Of a stretch of 64,000 nucleotides of DNA, positions 36,957 through 45,835 are shown piece after piece. The stretch is from contig CAVXHJ010000001.1 in assembly GCA_963761435.1 (NCBI GenBank), positions 248,001 to 312,000 of the forward strand, written 5' to 3'. Numbering within the stretch: the stretch's first letter is position 1; each line of letters opens with the position of its first letter. The translations under genes and the position numbers were made by a program. The DNA comes from Roseiarcus sp963761435 (GTDB lineage Bacteria > Pseudomonadota > Alphaproteobacteria > Rhizobiales > Beijerinckiaceae). The notes beneath the pieces were generated by a model. The model was given only the letters and a program-made list of their open reading frames with translations, was not told where the DNA came from and searched no databases.

Positions 36957-39466
36957 GGCCGCACCGTTACGAGCCGGAGAGTTTGAAGCTCGAACAGCAT
37001 CGCCATGAACTCCTCGAGGTTCAGAGCGTCCTCCGCGAAGCGGCAGAGCCAGAGGATGCCGAAGTCGGCGCTGACCGCCACGCCGGACGCTGGCGGGGTC
37101 GTGAACGTGATCGCTGGCAGATAGCCACTGCCGGCCGTCCAGCCGCTCTCCTGGGCCAAGCCGTTGAGATAGACGGCGGCGATTCCCGATGTCCCGTAGA
37201 CCGGCCCAGCGTACCCGCCGAGGCCCGCAATGAGGGGGAAGACGGTGGTCGAGCCGTCTCCTATCCCGATTGCTTGCCCATTTGCTCCTGCGAGGCCTGG
37301 CGGGGCGAACCAGAACGGGAGGTCTTGCCCGCCGACTTCCTCGAAGAACCCAGCGATCGCCTGCAATTCCGCGTAGGCTAGATCCGACCGAAGCGCCTCA
37401 TAAGTCAACTCGATCTCAAAAATGGGATTCGCGTAAGACTGGCTTCGCGTCTCGCGCCCCGAGACATGCGGCGCGATCAGGGTCGAGAATTTCGGCGTGA
37501 ATTGGAGTTGCCAGCCGAGCGTCGCGAGCGCCGGAAAGGTCGGGTAGGCTCCGGGCGCCGGCGGAGGGGTTGGCGCCGGCGGCGGCAGCGTTTCCCGCAG
37601 GCCATTGACCCAAAAACCTTGTTCCCAATTCCCCGTATCGCCCCAATTCTGGCTCTCGATCGGGAAGGTCGGAAAGGGCCGCGCGTCCCAATTCCACACG
37701 CAGCAGAACGTCCACTGAAGCATTGGGAGGCCGCCGACGGTCATATTGTTTCCGTCGACATTCCAAAATTCGTACACTGCCTCGAGCGCGAGAGCCTGCA
37801 ACGTGTCGTCGCGGCGCGGGAGATAGTTCCCGAAACTCGTCGGGTCCCAAATCGACCAGAAGGCGGTGAAGCTCTCGGTCGATTTCGGATCAAAGAAGAC
37901 GTTCGGCTGGTTGGTCGACTTGTCGCAAGCGGCAAAGCCGTACTCAAGCATCAGTACTGATTTCGAGTTCGCAATCCATTCGGTTTGCGGCCCATTCGGC
38001 GTCCAGCCGGCTCCAAGCCCGAGGTCATAGATTGCCCGGTGAAGATTGTTCCACCACCACCGCAATTGCTTCGGAGCAAGGATTTCCTGCCCGGGAAAAT
38101 AGGGACTGCGCGCCTGGACGAGCCTGTCGCCGGCCGGCAGTGACACTTCCAAGTCGGAGCCGTTCGGGTCGAGGCCGCGCGAGCCTCCCGTCCCATTCAC
38201 GCCGTCGTTATAGAACCAGGAGAAATATTGACCGCCCTCGATCCCCGCCTTGAGATATGGGTTGTAATAGATCGTTGGCGGCCCGGTAAGCCCAAGGCCG
38301 TTGAGTTCATTCGAGGGCGGCGGCCACGTACCGGCGTAAGCCGGGGTCAGCCATGAATCTCCGTCCAGGCCGCCGTTGACGGCGGTCGTCCAGTCGGTGA
38401 GCGGCAGGTAATTGTCGAACGACACGAAATCGATGTTGGCGCTGGCGTAGAGTTGATCGAGATGAGGCCACTGGCCGTCCTCGCCAGCGTGCTGCCAACC
38501 CATCCAACTCGACCAATCGGCCGAATAGGTAACGAGGTTTTCGAGGGTCGAGAGGTTTTTCGGCAGGCTCGCATTGTCGAAGACCGATCGAACGTCATTC
38601 GCAAGCGTGATCAGGTTCGCGACGAATGGATAGTCCCAAACCGCATTGCCCGAACCGTCAGTGGTTCCGGCCTTCGTCCAGGCGGGTCCGCGGAGAATTT
38701 CGAGCCCGCGGAGTTCAGAGCCGATCACGAAGAGGTTGACGCCGCCCGCGATGACGCAAAGATTCGCATAGTGCAGGATCATCCGCCGATAGGTCCAATC
38801 GAACAGGTCGCCGGAATACGCGACTGTCAGATTGACCGAATCGCGGGTGAAATCGCCCACTGAGGCGTTCCCCATGAAGGTATTGCAGTCATTCGTAGCG
38901 GTCGACGTAAGATCGCCCGGCGAGGTGATGCGCCCGCGCCACGGGAAGCCCGAGCTCGTCCCGAGAAGGAACGGGTAGAAGACGACCTTGAAACCTCTGG
39001 ATTTCAGGTCACGGATGCAGCGGACGACTGACGGGTCGCTCGGCGTGCCGCCGTAGACGTAAGAACCGTTGGCGGTCTGGGGGATAGGGATAATCCCCGG
39101 GAAGTCCTGCTCGGTCAGGCCCGAGCAGAACCAATGCGTCGGTGTGACGCCGTTCTCGTAGACATCGCCGAGCAGATAGATCGTCGACGGGAAGATGGCG
39201 CAAGCGCTCGCGTCCGTCGAGCCGAAGAACCAGGCGACGACGACCGAGACCGTCGTGCATTCGGGATGCTCAGCCTGCAACTGGTCGATCGAATAGGAAT
39301 AATCCGTCTTCTGGCCGCCCGGCGCATGGTAAGTATTTACCGGGACGACGGCTTCAATCCTGCCTTTCGAAATGTCATATTGCGCCGCCGAGTAAGGCGT
39401 CGTGTCATAGGCCCACTCGCCGGTCGAAGGAAGCAGGTGAACTCCCACGAGCTTGACCGACGCCAT
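36953..39466 (-). CDS. GTA TIM-barrel-like protein fused to a second DUF2460 domain
   Basis: 837 aa. Residues about 1-600 are the GTA TIM-barrel-like domain (RDLKSRGFKVVFYPFLLG, then LFVIGSELRGLEILRG, VTYSADWSSWMGWQH, VLMLEYGFAACDKSTN and MLQWTFCCVWNWDARPFPTF). A proline-rich linker (LPPPAPTPPPAPGAYPTFP) leads to a full DUF2460 domain (residues about 640-837) with HVSGRETRSQSYANPIFEIE and the GDGSTTVF module. In RcGTA the TIM domain belongs to gp15 and gp12 is a separate protein, so this is a rearranged fusion. A second, separate DUF2460 gene follows with a 4-base overlap. The start overlaps the tape-measure stop by one base. Confidence 0.88.
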   Translation of the reverse strand: MASVKLVGVHLLPSTGEWAYDTTPYSAAQYDISKGRIEAVVPVNTYHAPGGQKTDYSYSIDQLQAEHPECTTVSVVVAWFFGSTDASACAIFPSTIYLLGDVYENGVTPTHWFCSGLTEQDFPGIIPIPQTANGSYVYGGTPSDPSVVRCIRDLKSRGFKVVFYPFLLGTSSGFPWRGRITSPGDLTSTATNDCNTFMGNASVGDFTRDSVNLTVAYSGDLFDWTYRRMILHYANLCVIAGGVNLFVIGSELRGLEILRGPAWTKAGTTDGSGNAVWDYPFVANLITLANDVRSVFDNASLPKNLSTLENLVTYSADWSSWMGWQHAGEDGQWPHLDQLYASANIDFVSFDNYLPLTDWTTAVNGGLDGDSWLTPAYAGTWPPPSNELNGLGLTGPPTIYYNPYLKAGIEGGQYFSWFYNDGVNGTGGSRGLDPNGSDLEVSLPAGDRLVQARSPYFPGQEILAPKQLRWWWNNLHRAIYDLGLGAGWTPNGPQTEWIANSKSVLMLEYGFAACDKSTNQPNVFFDPKSTESFTAFWSIWDPTSFGNYLPRRDDTLQALALEAVYEFWNVDGNNMTVGGLPMLQWTFCCVWNWDARPFPTFPIESQNWGDTGNWEQGFWVNGLRETLPPPAPTPPPAPGAYPTFPALATLGWQLQFTPKFSTLIAPHVSGRETRSQSYANPIFEIELTYEALRSDLAYAELQAIAGFFEEVGGQDLPFWFAPPGLAGANGQAIGIGDGSTTVFPLIAGLGGYAGPVYGTSGIAAVYLNGLAQESGWTAGSGYLPAITFTTPPASGVAVSADFGILWLCRFAEDALNLEEFMAMLFELQTLRLVTVRP

Positions 39467-40776
39467 TAGCTGCGCAGGCGTTTCAAGCCGAGCGCAGCGC
39501 CATGCCGCACCGCCTCATCGAGCGCCTTCGCCATGCCGGGGCCGTTGCTGCGCATCCAGGACGAGACCGACGCGCCGTCCATCGCCGAGACGCTGATGTT
39601 TGTGGTCGGATGAATGGCGACGGATGCACCGGGCGGGGCCCCGCTGGCCGATGCGGTCAGAAAAGATCGAAACGCGCCCGCTTCCGCTTGCGGCATGATG
39701 AGCTCGTTGTGATGGACCAGGGTGAGCATATCCTTCGGGGCCTGCCACATCCCGATGTCGGCCGAGGCGACGGCGCCCGCCATGCCGGCGACCGTGGCCT
39801 GAGCTGCTGCGGCGGGGCCGGCTGCGAACGGGCCCATCAGCGGTGAAAGAAATCCGAAAACGCCGGCGAATGTCTCGGCGGCCGAAGAGAGGATCGACTG
39901 GATCATCGCCGCGCCCTGCGCGCTCATCGAGGCCGCGGCGCCGGCGTCCTCCGCGCTGGTTCGCGCGGCGACGCCTGTTGTCGTCGCGGCCGTCTTCATC
40001 GCTTCCGCGAGGGCGTAGTGCTCGACGGTCGTCTCACAGAACTCGATGAATTTGATCAGCAAATCGTCGAGCACGCTCTTGAACGCTGTATGCCAGTTCT
40101 CTGTGCCAGAGAGCAGTCCGCGCAATTGTGAATTGAAAGCCCCGATGACTGTATTGGCGAACGCTTGATAATCGCGCTCCTGGTCCTGCAAGGCCGAACG
40201 GGTCAGCGCCGCCGTTTCATCGTCGCGGCGGCGCGTCGCTTCGATGATCATGTCGTCGATGCGTTGTTTCATCGCCAGCGACTGTTCGCCGAGCGCTTCG
40301 CGCTTCTGCAGGGCGGCCAACTCGTCCGCGTATTCCTCGTCGAGAGCCTGCTGCGAGAGCGCCAGCTTTTGCTGCTGGGTGATCTGGTAAAAGCGCGCCT
40401 CCTCCGCATAGAGGGCGAGTTTCTGCTTCAGCGCGTCGGCGAGGATCTTCAATTCTTCGGAAGTCGCGAGCTGGGCCGCCCGGGTCGCGTCGGCATACGA
40501 TTCGTCGTCGCCGGCGCGCAACGCTGCTGCGGCGCGAACGCTGTCGGTGGCAAACGACTGCTCAAGCGATTGGGTTGCAGCCAGTGCGTCGCGATAGGGT
40601 TGCAGGCGGTCGGCGCTGAAGGCCTCGGACGAAGCGCGGCCGAGCGAGGCGAGTTGGGCGTTGATGTCGCCGAACGGCGCCGAAAAGCTCTGCAGCGCCT
40701 CCTTCGCCTCGCCAACTCCGTCGACAAAGTCGGCGATCGAAGCGCTAAAGCTGACGGAGACATTGGCGTCGGCCAT
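39466..40776 (-). CDS. Tail tape measure-type protein
   Basis: 436 aa, alpha-helical and Ala/Gln rich. A long coiled-coil section (residues about 60-200, for example TQQQKLALSQQALDEEYADE) is followed by FANTVIGAFNSQLRGLLSG and hydrophobic Ala-rich stretches that could span the membrane during DNA entry. It lies directly after the tail-assembly chaperone pair, the standard place for the tape measure. It is short for a tape measure, which would predict a short tail. The family call rests on composition and position. Confidence 0.75.
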   Translation of the reverse strand: MADANVSVSFSASIADFVDGVGEAKEALQSFSAPFGDINAQLASLGRASSEAFSADRLQPYRDALAATQSLEQSFATDSVRAAAALRAGDDESYADATRAAQLATSEELKILADALKQKLALYAEEARFYQITQQQKLALSQQALDEEYADELAALQKREALGEQSLAMKQRIDDMIIEATRRRDDETAALTRSALQDQERDYQAFANTVIGAFNSQLRGLLSGTENWHTAFKSVLDDLLIKFIEFCETTVEHYALAEAMKTAATTTGVAARTSAEDAGAAASMSAQGAAMIQSILSSAAETFAGVFGFLSPLMGPFAAGPAAAAQATVAGMAGAVASADIGMWQAPKDMLTLVHHNELIMPQAEAGAFRSFLTASASGAPPGASVAIHPTTNISVSAMDGASVSSWMRSNGPGMAKALDEAVRHGAALGLKRLRS

Positions 40777-40805
40777 CGCTGATCCTTAGTCTCAGGCGCA
40801 TAGTT

Positions 40806-41425
40806 TCATAGCGCGCCGCTCGGGAACGCCGCTTTCAGTTCCGCAATGGTCGGCTGACGCGGCGGCGGACTATCGTTTGGCGCACGATATTTGAGGGCGG
40901 CGGCGGCGAGCCAGTGCATGGGCGGGTTACGGCGCCATTCGGCCATGAGCGCCAGAAAGCGCGGCATAGTCAGCTGATCCAGCGCCTGGTCCCAAGTCCA
41001 GCCAGTATTGCTGACGACCTGAGCGATCAGGGCGTCGAAATCAACTTTCCCAAGTCTTGCGACGCCTCCGGCGTCGCCGGCTTTGGCTGAGCTTGGTCTT
41101 CAAGTCGACCCGGGCGGAGCCCAGCCGCTCTGGCGACCGAGGGGAAGGCCTGGATCAGGTCGCCAACTGAAAACTGCAGATCGAGGAAGTCCGCGAACGA
41201 GAGCTCCGGCTCGACAAAAGAGACCGCCCGCCATGTCGCTTCGGCGAGGCGATCCAATTCAGCCTCGCTGAGCCGAGCGACGGTGCCTCCCGACATCGAC
41301 GCGCCGCCGGCGGCGACATAGACATCGAACAGCGCCGGCTGTATCGCCTTGATGGCGCGGAAGGGCAGGTGCGGAACCGACCAGCTCTTTCCGCCGAGGG
41401 ATACGGCGAACGCCTCGTCGCTCAT
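40806..41425 (-). CDS. Tail assembly chaperone with programmed -1 frameshift (lambda G/GT-like)
   Basis: The zero frame (41425-41027) encodes 132 aa starting MSDEAFAVSLGGKSWSVPHL. Near its end the coding strand contains G GGA AAG in the zero frame, the lambda G/T slippery heptamer. A -1 slip there leads directly into a second frame that has no start codon of its own and runs 79 codons to a stop at 40806-40808. That extension contains TGWTWDQALDQLTMPRFLAL and MAEWRRNPPMHWLAAAALKY. The fused product is 206 aa (127 + 79). Both products are expected to chaperone the tape measure, encoded immediately downstream. The gene starts 4 bases inside the tail-tube gene stop. Family known from position and frameshift layout. 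Confidence 0.82.
41045..41051 (-). promoter_or_regulatory. -1 ribosomal frameshift slippery site GGGAAAG
   Basis: On the coding (minus) strand the codons ...TTG GGA AAG TTG... contain GGGAAAG in the X XXY YYZ phase. After a -1 slip the next codon is GTT, which opens the 79-codon extension VDFDALIAQVV... The same heptamer is used in phage lambda between G and T. Confidence 0.85.
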
Positions 41426-42174
41426 GCCGCGTCTCCGAAGTTGAAGGTCATCACCTGACCGGCGGCATTGGCGAACGCCTGGAACTCGAAGTCAGGCTTG
41501 GCGAAGTCCTCGATATTGGTGTCGAACGAGAACTTGCTGGCGACGCACTGATTGAGCGTCACCGAGAACTGCGCGTTCGTCGTCGGGTCGGTCGCGAACA
41601 GCGTCGCGGTGAAGGTCGAGGTGGGACCGATCAGCGGGTTGGCGATCGTCAGGTTCTGACTCGTCGTCGCCGTGGAGCTGTAGGTATAGGAAATCAGTAC
41701 GCTTGCACCCGCATCACCCAAGTAAAAGGTGTAGACGCCGGTCGACGCATTGAACGTGTACTGCCCAGCGGCCGTCAACGTGGCGACGTTGAGCAGCGGA
41801 AGGCCGGTCGCCGCATAGATGACGCCCTGGTCGGCGACGAAATGAGAGGCGTTGGTGACCGTGACGGTGTACGGGCTGGAGGCGGGAACGCTGTGCACCT
41901 CGGCGAACTGAGATATTGTCGAACCGGCGGCCGGGGTCTGATTGTAGAACAACCGCCCGAGAGCTTGGCCGCTGAAGCGCGCCAGGGAGGCCTTGCAAGA
42001 AACCTTGCGCGTGCCGGATCCGACCGCGACCGGGAACGCGTACTGGCCGTAGAGCTCCTTGACGCTGACCGACGTGTTGACGCTGACCTTCTGCACCAGC
42101 CCGAAGTTGATTGGGGTCGGAGTTGGGACGTTCAGTTGCGTGCCGGTCAGCACGCCTGAGCCGAATACGAACAT
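41422..42174 (-). CDS. Major tail tube protein
   Basis: 250 aa. The N-terminal half (TPTPINFGLVQKVSVNTSVS, KELYGQYAFPVAVGSGTRKV and SCKASLARFSGQALGRLFY) and the C-terminal VASKFSFDTNIEDFAKPDFE match a phage tail tube fold. Residues about 90-165 are an inserted beta module (GVIYAATGLPLLNVATL, then GQYTFNASTGVYTFYLGDAGA and ISYTY), related modules of which also occur in the connector and tail hub proteins of this cluster. It sits between the tail terminator-like gene and the chaperone pair, the expected position. Confidence 0.85.
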   Translation of the reverse strand: MFVFGSGVLTGTQLNVPTPTPINFGLVQKVSVNTSVSVKELYGQYAFPVAVGSGTRKVSCKASLARFSGQALGRLFYNQTPAAGSTISQFAEVHSVPASSPYTVTVTNASHFVADQGVIYAATGLPLLNVATLTAAGQYTFNASTGVYTFYLGDAGASVLISYTYSSTATTSQNLTIANPLIGPTSTFTATLFATDPTTNAQFSVTLNQCVASKFSFDTNIEDFAKPDFEFQAFANAAGQVMTFNFGDAA

Positions 42175-42257
42175 AAGAGTGAACTCCAGTTAGGAATTGA
42201 TGTGAAAGGCGCCCGACGTCGGCGCTGGACCGTCGATTAGAGAGAGGCGCTGCAGTT

Positions 42258-42692
42258 TCACGGCGCCATCAGCCGCGCCGTGACCACCGCGAGCCCGTCG
42301 CCGTCGAGGTCGCCCGTGTCGCGCACGGGTACGCCGATGATCTTGCAGTCGTATACCGCGCCGCCGAGGGTCTGGCGGCCGAGGTTGAGGTCTTGGCCAG
42401 CCGGCGCAAGCGCCGCGTCGATTGCATCGAGGGCGTTGTTGATCGCGGTCGCGCCGGGGGTCGCCGGGTCGCGGGCGTCGAAATAGAGGAAGAGCTTGGC
42501 CTCGAGCGTTCGCCTCGGCGCGGCGGGCGAGGCCCACTGGTAGGTCTCCGGTCCACTTTCGAGTTGGAAGAATGCGGGGCGCAGGGCGGCGGGAACTTCA
42601 CTCCACAGCTTCATCCGTCGCGATGCAAGGCCCCATGGATAGGCCGAGGAAACGGCGGCAAAAAGGGCTGAGAAGGCCGCTTCGCGGGTCAT
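42258..42692 (-). CDS. Tail terminator-like / minor tail protein
   Basis: 144 aa from the ATG at 42692, which overlaps the stop of the upstream gene as ATGA; the longer frame from 42704 is less likely. The sequence (TREAAFSALFAAVSSAYPW, LESGPETYQWASPAAPRRT, GDLDGDGLAVVTARLMAP) fits small phage proteins between the gp10-like protein and the tail tube, where tail terminators lie. No catalytic motif is expected. Assignment is mainly by position. Confidence 0.65.
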   Translation of the reverse strand: MTREAAFSALFAAVSSAYPWGLASRRMKLWSEVPAALRPAFFQLESGPETYQWASPAAPRRTLEAKLFLYFDARDPATPGATAINNALDAIDAALAPAGQDLNLGRQTLGGAVYDCKIIGVPVRDTGDLDGDGLAVVTARLMAP

Positions 42693-43177
42693 GCGTGGTC
42701 CCATGCCTCAGCTGCCGCCTCGGAAAGCGCATCGAGGATTTCTTCTTTCATCTCATCGAGCGACGAGCGCAGGTAGGACCGCTCGGGAATCAGCGAGCCT
42801 GGATGTTCGACCCTGCGGGCGAAGCGCTGCGCGCCACCGGCGATGAATGCAAGCGCTTGGGCCTTGACCGGCAGGATCTCATGGGCGCCCGTTTTGCCGC
42901 CGTATTCCTGGATCGCCGCATATTTCAGGTCGCCCACTGAGTTGACCGAAGCGACGACCCCGTCTGCGTCGGCCGAGATGCTGGCTACAATCGAATCGCG
43001 CAGGGCGCTGGAGCCCACGTTCAAGACCGCGCCGGAGAGCTTGTCGTTGCGGATCAGGTCGACGAGCGCCGCCGATAAATCCGCCGCCTTGGCGTTGAGC
43101 GCCGCCGCTAGCGCGGCCGGATAGGCGTCGAGTCGCGCGCTGGCTTCTTCGAGGCCCTCAGGGGTGACCGCGACCAT
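42689..43177 (-). CDS. HK97 gp10-like head-tail joining protein
   Basis: 162 aa. The stretch YAAIQEYGGKTGAHEILPVK and then PGSLIPERSYLRSSLDEMKE matches the HK97 gp10 / minor capsid completion family (EYG followed by an R-x-F/Y-L-R motif). The N-terminal half is helical and Ala-rich. It overlaps both neighbours by one to four bases, which indicates one translationally coupled operon. Confidence 0.8.
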   Translation of the reverse strand: MVAVTPEGLEEASARLDAYPAALAAALNAKAADLSAALVDLIRNDKLSGAVLNVGSSALRDSIVASISADADGVVASVNSVGDLKYAAIQEYGGKTGAHEILPVKAQALAFIAGGAQRFARRVEHPGSLIPERSYLRSSLDEMKEEILDALSEAAAEAWDHA

Positions 43178-43998
43178 CAGAACGCGACTCGCTTATAAGG
43201 CCGTAGCATCGAGAGGATCGGCGCCGACATGGGGTCCATGTCGTAGGCGATCGTCTCCTGGCCGCCCACAGACTTCGACCTAAGGCCAATCCGCTCCGCG
43301 GCGCGAAAGCGCTCGGCGGACAGTTCGAGCGCGGCCTGCATGATGTCCTGCGGCACGTAGCCGTAGGAGAACGAAACCGACTGCCCCGCGTCCGCCGCTG
43401 AGAACACGTAGGCGCCGGCGCTAACCGAATATTGCCCCGCGCCTGGCGCGGCCTGGACCGGCGTTAGCGGCGTCCCAGTCGAGGCGTAAGTCACGCCCAG
43501 ATCCGACCCCCACGGTCCATAGGGCGCGAACGCGGCGAGCTGTTGGGGAGGGGCGGCGGGAACCGTCTGCGCCTCGTTTTGCACCGCATATCCGGCGTTG
43601 TAAGTCACCACCAGACTTTGGCGCCCAGGCTGATATTGGCGGCCAAACAAATCAAGCGCCTGTGGCCGGCCTGGCGGAATGCCGTCTCCCGTCTCAAGCG
43701 CGTAGCCGACCGAGGCCTCGAGGTCGGCGTTCTGGTCGGGCGGCACCGCAATCCCCCGCCACGTCACCGACGTGACTCCCACCACCGGCCATTGCCTGAG
43801 TGTGACGCGCCGCGTCTCGAGATCGATCCTCTCGGTGTATGATTGCGGCAGGAGGCTGGGGCGGCTCAACGCGGCGTAGATCGAGCGACTGGCCGCCGTA
43901 ATGATGGCGGTAAGCGTCGCATCGTTCGGGCCGGCTGTCGGGGGAAGTCCAAGCCAGGCCTTGAGCGCAGCGAGGTTGGTCAGATCGAAAGGCGACAT
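43177..43998 (-). CDS. Head-tail connector (HK97 gp6-like) with inserted beta module
   Basis: 273 aa. The N-terminal domain (LTNLAALKAWLGLPPTAGPN, then TAIITAASRSIYAALSR) is the helical start of phage head-tail connectors, and the C-terminal PQDIMQAALELSAERFRAAE completes it. Between them (residues about 165-225) lies a module GVTYASTGTPLTPVQAAPGA...GAYVF...DAG...VSFSYGY, shared with the tail tube and the tail hub. It lies directly after the capsid gene. The 66 bases before it show no promoter. Confidence 0.82.
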   Translation of the reverse strand: MSPFDLTNLAALKAWLGLPPTAGPNDATLTAIITAASRSIYAALSRPSLLPQSYTERIDLETRRVTLRQWPVVGVTSVTWRGIAVPPDQNADLEASVGYALETGDGIPPGRPQALDLFGRQYQPGRQSLVVTYNAGYAVQNEAQTVPAAPPQQLAAFAPYGPWGSDLGVTYASTGTPLTPVQAAPGAGQYSVSAGAYVFSAADAGQSVSFSYGYVPQDIMQAALELSAERFRAAERIGLRSKSVGGQETIAYDMDPMSAPILSMLRPYKRVAF

Positions 43999-44064
43999 GC
44001 AGCGCTCGCAAAGACGGACCCAAGGGCGATAAGGCCGCGCGGCTTTAGCCGTGCTCGGCGAGAT

Positions 44065-45537
44065 TCAGCCGTTGCCGATGTTGGTGAGGATGCCGATGCC
44101 GAATGAGGCGTATATCGCCAAGACCTCTTCGGTGTAGACGCCAAATTCGCGACGACGGGTGCGGACAGGCCAATCGACGCGATAATAGTCGCGACGTGTC
44201 AGAACCTCCGCGACATTGGGCGTCTCGTTCGATTGATACCACGCCGGCAGTCGCTCGCAGTAAGCGAGAATCGTGCCGGGCGGCAGATCGGGATGCACCG
44301 GCATTGGGATCTCGACGCCAGTGAAGGGATTGTAATACCAGCGGACGACGCCGGAGGCGGTGAACTCGTAGGGAGCCGACTGAGAGGCGTCGACATTATA
44401 GCGAACGAGCGGCCCTGAAGCATTGGACAGGCACTTCGCCGTGATGTTTTTCTGCTCCTGAGCGTTGACATAGATCACCGTCGGCGACAGCCGATAGCTG
44501 TTCCACATCTGCATCAGCATATTGTCTATTTCGAGGATCGAGCCTCGGCCAGAGGATGTAAGGAACGAGCCGGTTCCTGCCGTGCCGCTCGGCAATGCCT
44601 GAACGAACGAGGAGGTCGCGGGGTTGAAGCCATCCGTCAGAAATCCATCGAAGGCGAGCGTCTGGTTGCGCGAATTGTCCGCGGTGATGACGCTCGCCGC
44701 CTGCTGACCGGAAGCAAGCGGCGCGCCAAAAGAGGCGCTGTTGATTGTCGTGATCGCTTGCAGCGTCTCTGAGCCGGCAGGCCCGACATACCATGCGTAA
44801 GCGACGGCAGCGTTGATGATCGGGGCAGTTGCGAACAGCGTCTGTCCAAGAGTCACGGCTTGCGTGACGTTGGCGCTCCGCATCGAGGATCCGCCGTTCA
44901 AAGTGTAGGTGTTGCCGTCATTGCCGGTGATGGTCTTGGTTGTTGCGACGCCGCCCGAAACGGACGAGTTGCGGTAGCCTTCAAAGGTCAAACCGGCCAC
45001 GATGACCGAATAGGTCGCAGAGGGGAGAGTCGCGCCCGTGCCCGAGGCGGTCAGGGTCGGCGTTCCGGGAGTGCCGAGGGCAAGCGAGCTATTGCCGCCG
45101 AGCAGCGCGGTTTCCTCCTTGCGCATCGTCTTCTGCAGAATGCGCAATGTAGCTGTGGCGTTGACGTCTTCGAATCCCTGCGAAGCCGCCTCAGCTTCGA
45201 AGGTCACCGTGTCTTCTTCGCCGAGCGTCACGTAGGGCGCGACGTTAAGGACGGCCTGATAGCTCATGCTCGCCGTGCGCTGGCCTTCCGGCACCCACCC
45301 CATCGCGTCGAAGCCTGAGCCGGTGACCGTCGTGATCGCGCGCCAGCGGGCTGCGTCGCCCGGATTGATCCGCCCGACTCGCGGCAGCGCGTTTCTGAGC
45401 GGAGTAATCGTCGGGTAAAGATTCTTCGCCGGCGCCTGCAGGTCATAGGCCGTGAGGCCGGTCGAGATCGTGACATTCTTGGTGAGCGATTCCTTCATCA
45501 ACCCGAGGGTTTCCTGCGTAGCCTGGGTAATGTTCAT
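44065..45537 (-). CDS. Major capsid protein, HK97-like
   Basis: 490 aa. The N-terminal arm (LMKESLTKNVTISTGLTAYD, then LYPTITPLRNALPRVG) and C-terminal part (EIDNMLMQMWNSYRLSPTVI, ILAYCERLPAWYQSNETPNV) fit an HK97-fold capsid. Residues about 155-300 form an insertion of Ig-like character (PTLTASGTGATLPSATYSVI to AYAWYVGPAGSETL) that would sit on the shell surface. The order after the protease/scaffold gene is standard. No separate decoration protein is seen. Confidence 0.88.
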   Translation of the reverse strand: MNITQATQETLGLMKESLTKNVTISTGLTAYDLQAPAKNLYPTITPLRNALPRVGRINPGDAARWRAITTVTGSGFDAMGWVPEGQRTASMSYQAVLNVAPYVTLGEEDTVTFEAEAASQGFEDVNATATLRILQKTMRKEETALLGGNSSLALGTPGTPTLTASGTGATLPSATYSVIVAGLTFEGYRNSSVSGGVATTKTITGNDGNTYTLNGGSSMRSANVTQAVTLGQTLFATAPIINAAVAYAWYVGPAGSETLQAITTINSASFGAPLASGQQAASVITADNSRNQTLAFDGFLTDGFNPATSSFVQALPSGTAGTGSFLTSSGRGSILEIDNMLMQMWNSYRLSPTVIYVNAQEQKNITAKCLSNASGPLVRYNVDASQSAPYEFTASGVVRWYYNPFTGVEIPMPVHPDLPPGTILAYCERLPAWYQSNETPNVAEVLTRRDYYRVDWPVRTRRREFGVYTEEVLAIYASFGIGILTNIGNG

Positions 45538-45835
45538 GAGATCAGTCCTTTGGATTGGATAAGTGTTGGCGGGATGGGAGCGTGCGTTGACGACCGGATG
45601 CGACTGCCCAGCGACGCGAGCGGCTCGATGGTTCGATAAAAAATGCGCGGCGGCCGAAGTTGCGCGCGGTTGGCCGATCGCCGCCGTGAGCGAGGCGATG
45701 GTCCGTCGAGCTTCGGCCGCCGCCTCGCCGCACGCCGCGGCGTCGGCGATTCTCAGGTCCGCCGCGAGCCATTTCGCCGCTGCGGACTTTTGGAGTTTGA
45801 GAGGCTGGCGACTAAGGGTTGAGGCGGCGTCGTGC
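45538..45835 (-). other. Gap between capsid and protease genes with possible cryptic coding
   Basis: 298 bases. One minus-strand frame is open across most of it and reads like a small helical Ala-rich protein (LQKSAAAKWLAADLRIADAA...EARRTIASLTAAIGQP), but I find no good start codon or ribosome site. It could be a short gene with an unusual start, or a former part of the scaffold. I do not call a gene. Confidence 0.4.
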
